NCBI GenBank assembly: GCA_040754335.1
Contig: JBFMCV010000008.1
Coordinates: 1 to 64,000, forward strand
Length of the DNA stretch: 64,000 nucleotides
Direction: 5' to 3'
Source of the DNA: Thermodesulfobacteriota bacterium
GTDB taxonomy: Bacteria > Desulfobacterota_D > UBA1144 > Nemesobacterales > UBA2774
Part shown: positions 23,369 through 31,234 of the stretch, in pieces
Numbering within the stretch: the stretch's first letter is position 1
How the letters are laid out: each line of letters opens with the position of its first letter
Translations under genes and position numbers: made by a program
The notes under the pieces: generated by a model
Databases searched by the model: none
What the model saw: the letters and a program-made list of their open reading frames with translations, nothing else
Told to the model about the DNA's origin: nothing

Positions 23369-24676
23369 CTAAACGTTCGGCTCGTCGGTGCCTAGAAGCT
23401 GAGTGAGTTTGTTTCGGATCGCCCGTGTGCACACAGCGCAGAAACGCTTCTTCCCGAAGTCGCGCATGAGACAATTCTTCTCGGGCCTGAACACGCTGCA
23501 GGACTTGTAAAGCGCTCCCTCGAACAGCCCTACCGTGCCTTCCGGTACGGGATGGTTAAAAGGCCCGCCGCCTGAACATTGATTCCTCGACGTAGGGACA
23601 GGCGTCGCCGGCGCAATCAGGTCCCTCCATTTTATTTGGGAGAGCTGTGTTTTTGCGGTCACGTTCGGATAATTTTCCGGATTAAAATCTACATACGGAA
23701 TTTCGTACTCGTCCGCAAGATTGAAAAAACTGTGCCCGAGCTCATGGATGCCGATGAGCGGGGACTGGGGGTTGGTCGAGAATACGGCTACTTCTCCGCC
23801 CGACCCGCCGTATATCCCGCTGTTGACCATAGCGAAAGCGACATGCGCCTCAGGTATCCAGTTGCTCCAGACCTTCTTGGCGGTCGTCCTGTCGACGACG
23901 AGAAGGCGCTTGTTGTTCAGTGCGCCGCAGAAGCTCGCATTGAGATATGTCCTCACGTCTACGGGCGGCGCCCCTCCCTGGCACTGCGCCGGCAGGTCTG
24001 CTCCGCTGTCGGTCGAAGCAATCTTTACGATGTAAACATTGGTCTTTAGCCAGAATTCATTGAAGGGCGGGAAATTTTTGAAAAAGTTTATGAATTTGTC
24101 AGTATCGGTAATAAACTTAGGCATCTCCTCAGCCCTGTAGCCTTCGGCGAGTATGGCGATAGTCCAGCATTCGCTGTCGCTCCCGTGATCGACGATCTTC
24201 TCCTTCCCGAGAATCGTCCCGTTCTCCACTCTTGCTGCGACAGCTATCGGCGGGAGTATTACTTCCGCGGGGTCGATCGTGAATGTGAACGACTGCCTAG
24301 CTATTCTAAAAAACAGCTCCGCCTGGAGAGGCTTGTTTATGATCTCGAGCGTGAAGACGATACCCGGGTCGGGAATCAGGACCGAGAAGGTCGGGTCGGG
24401 GTCTTTGAGGGTTTCGTAACTGATCGGGCTCTCCGCCCCGTCGCCGTAGGACTCTGTTTCGGTGCGGAAGGGATTCTGCAGTCTCTGAATATAGAAAACG
24501 TTGTTTTCCCGGTCGGTTAACTTGACGTAATAACCGTTATACTCGTCCATCTCTTCTATCGGATCGGACGGGGGAGGAAGTATATCGACCCGGGTCTGGG
24601 ATTCGAGAATAATATTGTAGTTCCCGTATCTGAAGTCGAGCCTGAGGCTCTTCCTCCATTTCCTGTTGCCGGTCAT
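23369..24676 (-). CDS. M64 family (IgA-peptidase-like) metallopeptidase
   Basis: A 435-aa protein. At about residues 310-325 it has IHELGHSFFNLADEYE, the HExGH...DEY zinc-binding signature of peptidase family M64. Upstream, SECWTIAILAEGYRAEEMPKF and FKNFPPFNEFWLKTNVYIVKIASTDSGAD are the usual M64 landmarks. The N-terminal 140 residues form a separate beta-rich region (FRYGNYNIILESQTRVD). Six or more cysteines lie near the C-terminus. No clear signal peptide is seen at this start (MTGNRKWRKSLR), though the family is normally exported. Substrate unknown. Confidence 0.85.
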   Translation of the reverse strand: MTGNRKWRKSLRLDFRYGNYNIILESQTRVDILPPPSDPIEEMDEYNGYYVKLTDRENNVFYIQRLQNPFRTETESYGDGAESPISYETLKDPDPTFSVLIPDPGIVFTLEIINKPLQAELFFRIARQSFTFTIDPAEVILPPIAVAARVENGTILGKEKIVDHGSDSECWTIAILAEGYRAEEMPKFITDTDKFINFFKNFPPFNEFWLKTNVYIVKIASTDSGADLPAQCQGGAPPVDVRTYLNASFCGALNNKRLLVVDRTTAKKVWSNWIPEAHVAFAMVNSGIYGGSGGEVAVFSTNPQSPLIGIHELGHSFFNLADEYEIPYVDFNPENYPNVTAKTQLSQIKWRDLIAPATPVPTSRNQCSGGGPFNHPVPEGTVGLFEGALYKSCSVFRPEKNCLMRDFGKKRFCAVCTRAIRNKLTQLLGTDEPNV

Positions 24677-24789
24677 CTGTGCCTTTTCCGAAATCGCTTC
24701 TCAAGACAATAATACGATATGCATGTGCAAGTGTAAATACTGAGCGGCGTCTGTGAACTGCGCCGGTGGTGGGGGAGGGGGAGGCTAGG

Positions 24790-24990
24790 AACGGACGAGA
24801 TTGCCGCGCTTCGCTCGCAATGACAGATGGATCATCCCTCGCCCTCCTTTTACATCCTGAAACAATCCTGAAACCAGTTCAGGACATGGTTCAGGACAGG
24901 CGGAGGGAATTAAAAGAGTCAAGGAATCGCGGCTGGAAGCCGCTCCTACAAAGAATCGGATGGGATTCCGGATTGAATCCGGAATGACGA
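24790..24990. repeat. Dispersed intergenic palindromic modules
   Basis: GATTGCCGCGCTTCGCTCGCAATGACAG, CCCTCGCCCTCCTTTT, CATCCTGAAACAATCCTGAAACC with TTCAGGACATGGTTCAGGACAGG, TCGCGGCTGGAAGCCGCTCCTAC and GATTCCGGATTGAATCCGGAATGACG fill the 330-bp gap. A shorter block at 25720-25805 repeats the FTTCAGG-type and GCCGCTCCTAC units in the same order, suggesting copying as a composite. Confidence 0.6.
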
Positions 24991-25007
24991 ATTGATTGGG
25001 ATCAGAC

Positions 25008-25436
25008 TCACTCAACGACCGGCGAGCAGGCGAAGTCCAGATTGCCCGCCGTGCCTGAGAAATTGCCGTCGCCGGGGTATTCCTCAATTGTAAAAACTTC
25101 GCTCCCCAGGTTTTCCCCGTTAAACGGGTTCCTCATCACGCAGTCCATGGCGAAGCAGTCTATCGCCTCGCATTTCCGGGGATTGATCCTTACCAGCTGC
25201 TCGGGCGGCGGGACGGGGTCGTCGATCGGGAACGACAGCACGCAGTCGAACCTGTTGCAGACCATCTGAAGCCCGTCCGTCGGGCAGTCCAGGAAGCCGA
25301 AGAGGATGTCCGGGTCGTCCTGCAAGCGCACGCAGTCGTCACTGCCACCTCCGTCGCAGGCGGAAATGAGGAGGGCGGCGATTAGTATAACGCCGAGTTT
25401 TTTTATTGAGCTGGGGAATAGTGGAACCCTTCTCAT
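25008..25436 (-). CDS. Cys-rich lipoprotein of unknown function
   Basis: This 142-aa protein starts at MRRVPLFPSS. A basic n-region is followed by LGVILIAALLISAC, a lipobox with Cys at about residue 25. The mature part is acidic, with Pro-rich linker and about ten cysteines (DCVRLQ, DCPTDG, CNRFDC, CEAIDCFAMDC), probably disulphide-bonded. No family is recognised. Longer upstream frames run through repeat sequence and are not credible. Its cysteine style recalls the lipoprotein at 45893-46408. Confidence 0.65.
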   Translation of the reverse strand: MRRVPLFPSSIKKLGVILIAALLISACDGGGSDDCVRLQDDPDILFGFLDCPTDGLQMVCNRFDCVLSFPIDDPVPPPEQLVRINPRKCEAIDCFAMDCVMRNPFNGENLGSEVFTIEEYPGDGNFSGTAGNLDFACSPVVE

Positions 25437-25827
25437 ATAACTAATTATATGTGAGTTGGAGCCTGTAATACAACTGTTGGCGGAGGTATTCCTCGGCGTT
25501 ACGTCCCTCGATAGGCTTCCGTCTTCGTTAATACTTCGCAGGGCGAACGTATGGGTCATTGGAAGTCCAACCCATTCATACTTCGACAAGCTCAGTACGA
25601 ACGGGTTGGGTTGCGTTATCGGTATTTGCGGAAGAGTTACTGCGTACGCAGATTCTGCGCCTCAGGACGAAGGGGTTTGGATGGTTAGTTAGTGAAAAGT
25701 AACACCCTCACCCCAGCCCTGAAACAATCCTGAAACCAGTTCAGGACATGGTTCAGGACAGGCGGAGGGAATTAAAAGAGTCAAGGAATCGCGGCAAGAT
25801 GCCGCTCCTACGGAATATGAAGGCGAC
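25437..25827. other. Intergenic region with repeats, no gene
   Basis: It includes fragments such as CATTCATACTTCGACAAGCTCAGTACGAACGGGTTGGGT (a common dispersed module in environmental genomes), CCTGAAACAATCCTGAAACC..TTCAGGACAGGCGGAGGG and GCGGCAAGATGCCGCTCCTACGG. No coding frame or RNA gene was recognised. Confidence 0.5.
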
Positions 25828-26397
25828 TTAACCCTTCCCGCACAAGGTGCATTCGTCCATCATCCCGACCTCGCCCCTGAGCTTCCCGTCCTTCCCTAAG
25901 GAGAGTTTGCAGCACTCGATGAACATCTCCTTTATCATCTCCCGCCCCCTCTGAATCCTTGACTTGAGTCCCGAGTACGAGATGTCCATCTCTTCCGCGA
26001 TCTCCTTCTGGCTCTTCCCCTCCACGTCGCTCATCACGAGGGGCTCCCTGTATTTCTCCGGCAGCCTCTCTATGAACGCTCCGAGACATTTTTCTATCCC
26101 CGAAAGCGGGTCGTCTACGCCGCCCGTTTCCGGGACAGTCGTATCTTCATCGAACTCCTTGTCCGGGAGCCGTTTCTTTCTGTAGTAATCGTTGAGCGTG
26201 TTCTCCGTTATCCTGTATAGCCACGAGGAGAGCTTCTTACTCTCGCGGAGGTGCGACAGGTGGGCGTGGATCTTCATGAATATGTCCTGCATGAGGTCCT
26301 CTGCGTCTGCCTTGTTGCGCAGCTTTCTCAGGAGATGTGACCTTATCCTCCCCGAAAATTCCTCCCATATCTGAGCGCTTTCTCGTGTGTTATCCAT
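25828..26397 (-). CDS. ECF-type sigma-70 factor (SigZ-like)
   Basis: A 189-aa protein from MDNTRESAQIW. Region 2 (IRSHLLRKLRNKADAEDLMQDIFMKI) binds the -10 element and core polymerase. Region 4 (LPEKYREPLVMSDVEGKSQKEIAEEMDIS, then a helix-turn-helix ending SRIQRGREMI) reads the -35. The C-terminus carries DECTLCGKG, a Cys motif seen in SigZ-like sigma factors and a possible metal or redox switch. No anti-sigma gene is adjacent. Upstream on the same strand is a metallothionein-like gene, so metal or redox control is a reasonable inference. Confidence 0.88.
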   Translation of the reverse strand: MDNTRESAQIWEEFSGRIRSHLLRKLRNKADAEDLMQDIFMKIHAHLSHLRESKKLSSWLYRITENTLNDYYRKKRLPDKEFDEDTTVPETGGVDDPLSGIEKCLGAFIERLPEKYREPLVMSDVEGKSQKEIAEEMDISYSGLKSRIQRGREMIKEMFIECCKLSLGKDGKLRGEVGMMDECTLCGKG

Positions 26398-26614
26398 AAT
26401 AGTTGAATTGGGTAACAATCCCCCCCATCCTTCTCATATGTATGGCGCTTCGTATATCAGTACCTGATTTGCTACAACGACAGCGCGTCCTGCTTCTCAC
26501 TTGCTCGAAGCAGTTCCCCCCATCGTGGGGGGAAGGAACCGTAAGGGACGGACGCATACCTTATATTATATGCCATCTGAAAGGCATGCGCCTGCGGTCT
26601 AATTCCAATGAGGA

Positions 26615-26731
26615 TCAGCCGCACTCGCATCCGGTGCATGTGCATTCGAATACGACCTTGCAGCACGTATTTTCTCCGCACCTGCATTCAACTTTCTCGG
26701 TATCCTCTTTCTTTACTTCCTTCTCAGCCAT
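26615..26731 (-). CDS. Metallothionein-like Cys-rich small protein
   Basis: This 38-aa protein has a strong RBS (AAAAGGAGG) 7 bp before ATG 26731. The N-terminal half is charged (MAEKEVKKEDTEK). The C-terminal half holds eight cysteines in CRCG.NTCC..VFECTCTGCECG, the spacing of small metal-thiolate proteins. It would bind zinc, copper or cadmium in the cytoplasm. It lies upstream of the ECF sigma gene on the same strand with a gap of 217 bp. Too small for a firm family name. Confidence 0.65.
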   Translation of the reverse strand: MAEKEVKKEDTEKVECRCGENTCCKVVFECTCTGCECG

Positions 26732-26875
26732 GTCGGGCCTCCTTTTTGTATTTTCTACCATTATAGACGGGGAGGGGTGCGAAAAGACGCAAAATCAATA
26801 AAATTTGCCGTGTTCCTGCCCTCTTACGTCTTTACTCCTACGCGCTACGGTTATACTAATTCCGGGAGGCCGTAC

Positions 26876-27712
26876 ATGGCAGAAACGGAGTTAAAGAAAG
26901 AATATGCGCTCAGCGACACCGAGAACGAGAAGAAGAGGCTCGAGCAGCAGTCGCGCATAATCATCCAGACGACCAGGCGTATATTCGACCTTGCGGGGAT
27001 CGCGCGCGGGATGAGGGTGCTCGAGCTCGGCACCGGTGCGGGGGACGTGGCGCTCCTGCTCGCGGAGATGGTGGGGCCCGTAGGGGAGGTCGTGAGCATA
27101 GAGAGGAACCCCGAGATACTGGAGACCGCAAAAAAGCGCGCCGAGCGGGGAGGATACAAGAACATCAGATTCATCAGCGGCGACGTGAGCGCGGCCGAGC
27201 CCGAGGGCGTGTTCGACGCTCTTGCCGGGCGCGCCGTGCTTATGTACGTGCCCGGGCCTGCCGGGGTGCTCAAGTCGCTGCTCCGTCACGTGAGGCCCGG
27301 GGGCGTGGTCGTCTTTCAGGAGGTGGATTTCACCATACGTCCCGTGGCAATACCGCCGCTGCCGCTCTTCATGAAGTGCTGGGACCTGCTCTACGCTGCT
27401 ATGGAAAAGTCCGGGACGGAGATGCAGATGGGGTTCAAGCTCCTTCCGGTGTTCAAGGAGGCGGGGCTGCCCGAGCCTGCGATGCACATGGACGCCTTCG
27501 TGGGCGGGCCGGGGTCTGCCGGACTCGACTGGTTCGTGAGCACGATAAAGAGCCTCGTGCCCATGATGGAGAAGCTGGGCGTGGCGACCGCAGGCGAGGT
27601 CGGAATCGATACGCTAAAGGAGAGGCTCATAGCCGAGGCCGCCGGGAGCGGTACCTCCGACTGGCTCGGGATGTCGAACACGTGGATAAGCGCGTGGACG
27701 AGGAAGCCATGA
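26876..27712 (+). CDS. SAM-dependent methyltransferase
   Basis: A 278-aa protein starting at 26876 (RBS GGGAGG). The class I Rossmann fold is clear: motif I VLELGTGAGDVALLLAEMVG (about residues 48-67), acidic motif II VVSIERNPE, then FISGDVSA, and a motif near LLRHVRPGGVVVFQEVDF. The N-terminal helix (RLEQQSRIIIQTTRRIF) and the C-terminal half match UbiE-like or methyltransferase-11/25 enzymes. Substrate is unknown. It stands alone, with the small secreted peptide gene following. Confidence 0.82.
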   Translation: MAETELKKEYALSDTENEKKRLEQQSRIIIQTTRRIFDLAGIARGMRVLELGTGAGDVALLLAEMVGPVGEVVSIERNPEILETAKKRAERGGYKNIRFISGDVSAAEPEGVFDALAGRAVLMYVPGPAGVLKSLLRHVRPGGVVVFQEVDFTIRPVAIPPLPLFMKCWDLLYAAMEKSGTEMQMGFKLLPVFKEAGLPEPAMHMDAFVGGPGSAGLDWFVSTIKSLVPMMEKLGVATAGEVGIDTLKERLIAEAAGSGTSDWLGMSNTWISAWTRKP

Positions 27713-27828
27713 ATCATTGAAGAAAATTACGCACGCGGTGATGGAGCTCCGGCGCTGATATAAAAAAACTGGCAATTCCGCCGATCATGAGATAGACTTT
27801 AAATACAAAAAAGCAGGAGGTAGGCAAC

Positions 27829-27981
27829 ATGAAAAAGGTACTGTTTGCGTTGACTATTACACTGGGGATCGCGCTCGGCGGGATCGTATTGACGACTTCA
27901 AACGTGCTCGCCTGCGGCGGAAAGGACAAGGGCACGACGTCCGAGCAGCCGACGGATTCGGGTGATTCGACCCAGTCCTGA
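27829..27981 (+). CDS. Small secreted or anchored peptide, 50 aa
   Basis: ATG 27829 follows a good RBS (AGGAGG). The N-terminus is a signal sequence (MKKVLFALTITLGIALGGIV) and ends near VLACGGKDKG, so cleavage after VLA or lipidation at the Cys are both possible. The rest is a short Ser/Thr/Asp/Gln tail. A strong terminator follows at 28022, making this a complete single-gene unit. No family is recognised. Confidence 0.65.
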   Translation: MKKVLFALTITLGIALGGIVLTTSNVLACGGKDKGTTSEQPTDSGDSTQS

Positions 27982-28021
27982 GCCCTGTCTGACCGGAAGA
28001 AATAATCAAATATGCAGAATA

Positions 28022-28057
28022 CCCCGGAGCGCCCTCGCGGGCGTTCCGGGTTTTTTT
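28022..28057 (+). terminator. Rho-independent terminator
   Basis: CCCCGGAGCGCCC pairs with GGGCGTTCCGGG (one G-U-type mismatch), with a TCGC loop and a run of seven T. It ends the small-peptide unit and isolates the peptide-modification cluster that starts at 28189. Confidence 0.9.
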
Positions 28058-28188
28058 GTTTATGATGGCGGCTAACCGAAATTTTCTCCGGGCGGCGGTT
28101 GAGGCTCCCCCGGCCTTGAAACGGGGCCCGGAATTCGGGATAATAACCTGTCTGTTCTGAAATTAATCCAATAGCGGGGCGTACTCAA

Positions 28189-28446
28189 ATGAGCGAATAT
28201 CCGAAAATCGCCGAAGGCATAGACATAAACGAGGTCGAAGACGGCTACGTCATCTACCAGAGCGAGAAGGACAAGGTGCACTATCTCAACAAGACCGCGG
28301 TGCTCGTGCTCGAAGCATGCACGGGGAAAAATTCTGCGGCGGACATCACCGCGATCGTGAGGGAGGCGTATCAGCTCACGGAGGACCCGGAAAAGGAAGT
28401 CGCCGACTGCCTCGACACTCTAATTCAGGAAGGGCTCGTTAAATAA
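28189..28446 (+). CDS. PqqD-like peptide-binding protein
   Basis: An 85-aa protein. It has the PqqD/RRE features: GIDINEVEDGYVIYQSEKDKVHYLNKTAVLVLEACTGKNS, then a helix (ADITAIVREAYQLTEDPEKEVADCLDTLIQEGL). PqqD-like proteins bind the leader of a peptide substrate and hand it to modifying enzymes. It is the first gene of a cluster with an HprK-like kinase, glycosyltransferases and many leader-bearing small genes, so it is the likely recognition factor for that shared leader. Its stop touches the kinase frame. No obvious RBS beyond weak purines. Confidence 0.85.
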   Translation: MSEYPKIAEGIDINEVEDGYVIYQSEKDKVHYLNKTAVLVLEACTGKNSAADITAIVREAYQLTEDPEKEVADCLDTLIQEGLVK

Positions 28447-29279
28447 TTTACGAACGCGGATACACGCTCCTAGACACCGCATTCACCATACGTACGGACG
28501 GCGAGGAGGCGGCGCGGCTTCTTGATTTCGTAGTGCACGAAGCCGAGCAGGACTTTCCCGTCACGAAAGAGTCGGTGTACGATTTGAACCTCAGGGACGG
28601 CGGGTGTGAAATCCTGAAAAACGGCGAGCTCGCGCATTCCTCGGACGACATCCACAAGTCGATATTCAACCTCCAGTGGCTCATGCACAAGGAGGCTCTC
28701 GCCGGGATAACGGACCGTATCCGCATTCACGCAGGCTGCGGGGAATGGGAGGGGAAGAGGTTCCTCGTCGTCGGGGACAAGGGGGCGGGGAAGACCACTC
28801 TCATGGTCACTCTGCTGCTGGCTGGTTTCCGCGTGGTAGGGGACGAGCTCGCGCTCGTCAGGGACGGGAAGGCCTTGCCGTTCCCTCGGCGGTTCAACAT
28901 AAAGGAAGAGAGCACGCGCCTCCTCACGCAGCTGAAACCGCTCTTCGAGACGCTCCCCTACAACATGACCTACTATAACCACAGGATGTATTCCCTCTCC
29001 CCTCACGACGTCGGCCGCGAATGGAAGATCGACGAGGGCGAGGTGCGCGCCGTATTCTATCTCGTGCCCAACCACGGCGGGGAAACGCGCATCGAGGAGT
29101 GCCCGAAGTACATGATGGTGAACAGGGTCATGCCGATGAGCTTCCTCTCGGAGGAGGACGACCACATGAAGATCGGGCACTTATGCAGGATGATAGACAA
29201 CGCCGAGTGCTATACCATTTATATAGGCGGCCTGGAAGGCGCGGTCTCCGGTTTACAGGAAAAAATGTCCGTGATATAA
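28446..29279 (+). CDS. HprK-like peptide/protein kinase
   Basis: The coding frame runs 277 aa from 28446. It has a P-loop (LVVGDKGAGKTTLMVTLLLAG) and the downstream DELALV acidic motif typical of HPr kinase-like enzymes. Relatives phosphorylate RiPP precursors in paeninodin-type clusters. The frame is clearly coding upstream of the first usual start (GTG 28533), with GYTLLDTAFTIRTDGEEAARLL. No ATG, GTG or TTG lies between the PqqD stop and that GTG; only ATA or ATT codons are available. So either a rare ATT start is used, or a frameshift links it to PqqD, or GTG 28533 is used and part of the N-terminus is lost. Confidence 0.75.
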   Translation: MYERGYTLLDTAFTIRTDGEEAARLLDFVVHEAEQDFPVTKESVYDLNLRDGGCEILKNGELAHSSDDIHKSIFNLQWLMHKEALAGITDRIRIHAGCGEWEGKRFLVVGDKGAGKTTLMVTLLLAGFRVVGDELALVRDGKALPFPRRFNIKEESTRLLTQLKPLFETLPYNMTYYNHRMYSLSPHDVGREWKIDEGEVRAVFYLVPNHGGETRIEECPKYMMVNRVMPMSFLSEEDDHMKIGHLCRMIDNAECYTIYIGGLEGAVSGLQEKMSVI

Positions 29280-29318
29280 TGGGGATAAGAGGTTATCAAA
29301 ATAGCGGGTGGGCGCACG

Positions 29319-29942
29319 ATGAGCGACAAAAAATTTCTGGACGGTATTAACCCCGAAAGGCGGGAGTTCCTGGAAAAAGTAACCAAAGGAGCTTTCATCA
29401 TCCCGACCGTGATCTCCGTGATGATGCTTGACCAGAAGCTCAACCTCACGACTGCCAACGCACAGAGCAACGACTTTGCTCCAGGTCCTTGTTTGTCTTT
29501 CGAGACTCTGATTTCTACACCGCTCGGCAAATTGCCGGTATTCACACTAAAACCCGGAATGCTCGTATATACGCTTGATGCGGACGGCGTCAGGACGGCA
29601 ATGCCGCTCGAGCTCGTATCGAAGGCATTGGTTCCCGCAAGCCATACGCTTTGCCGCCTTGTCCTCGACGACGGCAGGGAAGTGCGCGTGTCGGCCGGGC
29701 ATCCTACCGCTGACAAAAGGAAAATCGGCGATCTCGTTCCCGGGGATATCATCGACGGCTCGGTCGTCATATCTGCCGAAAAGGTCCTTTACTCTGCTGG
29801 CTTCACGTACGACCTGCTCCCTTCCGGGGATACGGGCTATTACTGGGCCGACGGCGTCCTTATGGCAAGCACACTTTCGCCAGGCTTCGGATTCATCGTC
29901 CGGAGGCCCGGTCGGCGGGAAGAGCCGCGCGTTTCCGCCTGA
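29319..29942 (+). CDS. Leader-bearing Hint-domain protein (RiPP-like precursor fused to Hint)
   Basis: A 207-aa protein. Residues 1-50 are the shared leader: charged start, NPERREFLEKVTKG, hydrophobic core (AFIIPTVISVMML), then NLTTANAQS. After NDFAPGP, Cys58 begins a Hint domain: LSFETLISTPLGKLPVFTLKPGMLVYTLD (block A-like), and REVRVSAGHPT with S125-A-G-H128 matching the block B TxxH site, followed by GDIIDGSVV. The end (YYWADGVLMASTL) lacks the His-Asn of splicing inteins. Cys58 and His128 suggest N-terminal thioester chemistry like hedgehog proteins. The leader could instead act as a Tat signal (RRxFL, ANA cleavage). It is next to the kinase and heads the precursor family. Confidence 0.8.
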   Translation: MSDKKFLDGINPERREFLEKVTKGAFIIPTVISVMMLDQKLNLTTANAQSNDFAPGPCLSFETLISTPLGKLPVFTLKPGMLVYTLDADGVRTAMPLELVSKALVPASHTLCRLVLDDGREVRVSAGHPTADKRKIGDLVPGDIIDGSVVISAEKVLYSAGFTYDLLPSGDTGYYWADGVLMASTLSPGFGFIVRRPGRREEPRVSA

Positions 29943-30112
29943 GCGCGATACCGGCGCATCCGAATATTCAATTATCCATTGCCCGGCCGCAGCGGCATTA
30001 CGGATTTCTCCGTATGCACGCCCGGTCTTCCGTAATGATTTTATAAATTATAGTTTCGGACGGTTTATGTGTCCCGCCTCTCCGGTTATTATTAAGCGGA
30101 GGTGAAGCGGAC

Positions 30113-31234
30113 TTGAGCGATATTGTCTTTTCAGCATCCATGATAGTCAGGAACGAGGAGAAATTCCTCGAAGGCTGCCTCGAATCCATAAAGGACGTCG
30201 TCGACGAAATAGTCGTAGTCGACACCGGGTCGAAGGACGCCACGAAGGAGATCGCCGCCCGGTTCGGGGCCAGGCTGTTCGATTTCCCCTGGACGGGCGA
30301 TTTCTCCGCCGCCCGCAACTACGCGCTTGACCGCTGCCGGGGCGAATGGATCCTATACATAGACGCCGACGAGAGGCTCGGGCCCGTGAGCAGGGATGAG
30401 GTCAGGCGGCTGCTGTCGGACAAGCAGAAAGTCGTCTACACGGTCAGGTTCCACCCGATAGGCGGCTACACCGCCTACAAGGAATACCGCATATTCAGGA
30501 ACGACCCACGGATACGTTTCCAGGGCGTGATACACGAGTCGATGCTTTCCTCCGTCATGGCGATGGGTTACGAAGAAGGGCTTGGAATAGGCGAGAGCCC
30601 GCTCGCGATCCACCATACGGGTTACGACGGCGACCTCATGCACAAGCACAGGCGGAACCTCTCCATGCTCGTGAAGCAGATCGAGCGGGAGCCCCGGAGG
30701 ATGTACCTCAGGTGGCAGCTCGGGGTCGCTCAAAAAGGGCTCGGCGACAGGGATGCGGCCGAAAAGACGTGGATGGAAGCCATAGAGATGACGCGCGGCA
30801 AGGAAGCCGTCACCCACGAGGACAGCCACGCCTACTATGAAATGATATGTCTCATTAACGAGAGAGGTGGAGACCCCTCGTGCATTCTCGACGAGGCCCT
30901 GACGCTATTCCCCGATAATTATCTCCTGATCTGGACGAAGGCGGTCAAGCTTGCGCAGGGAGGGCGATTCGATGAAGCCGTTCCGCTTTTCGAAAAGCTC
31001 GTCTCGGTCGACCCCGACGCGCTCGTCGACGGTCCACTTTCTTACAACACAGCCATATTCAGGGAGCTTTCGTACGAGCCTTTAGCGGCCTGCTTTTTCA
31101 AGCTCGGCAGGTACGGCGAGAGCGAAAGGTACTACGCGCTCGCTTCGGGATGCGACCCGGACAACCTCGAATACCGGACGAAGCTCAAGTTCCTGCGCGC
31201 GCTGCTCGAAAAATCCCGGACCCGACATGGATGA
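30113..31234 (+). CDS. GT2 glycosyltransferase with TPR repeats (copy A)
   Basis: A 373-aa protein with TTG start after RBS GGAGGTGAAG. N-terminal GT-A fold: SASMIVRNEEKFLEGCLESI, VVVDTGSKDATKEIA, and a DXD site in ILYIDADERLGP (about residues 77-88). From about residue 190 on there are TPR-like helices (LRWQLGVAQKGLGDRDAAEKT, LLIWTKAVKLAQGGRFDEAVPLFEKLV). The same GT2+TPR layout occurs in peptide S-glycosyltransferases of the SunS type. That and the surrounding leader peptides suggest that it may sugar-modify those peptides. Copy B at 35192 is a close paralogue. Confidence 0.82.
   Translation: MSDIVFSASMIVRNEEKFLEGCLESIKDVVDEIVVVDTGSKDATKEIAARFGARLFDFPWTGDFSAARNYALDRCRGEWILYIDADERLGPVSRDEVRRLLSDKQKVVYTVRFHPIGGYTAYKEYRIFRNDPRIRFQGVIHESMLSSVMAMGYEEGLGIGESPLAIHHTGYDGDLMHKHRRNLSMLVKQIEREPRRMYLRWQLGVAQKGLGDRDAAEKTWMEAIEMTRGKEAVTHEDSHAYYEMICLINERGGDPSCILDEALTLFPDNYLLIWTKAVKLAQGGRFDEAVPLFEKLVSVDPDALVDGPLSYNTAIFRELSYEPLAACFFKLGRYGESERYYALASGCDPDNLEYRTKLKFLRALLEKSRTRHG

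Noticed and set aside
26403-26801. 132-aa plus-strand frame opposite the metallothionein-like gene
   Set aside because: It includes antisense of the Cys-rich gene (His-rich stretch from GCA/TGC codons) and lacks an RBS.
28470-29180. 236-aa minus-strand frame opposite the HprK-like gene
   Set aside because: It runs antisense through the P-loop kinase, which has clear motifs; composition is that of an antisense shadow.
29943-30112. Additional precursor between Hint gene and GT copy A
   Set aside because: No ATG frame with the leader motif exists here; the inverted CGGATTTCTCCGTA-type sequence is only a short hairpin.
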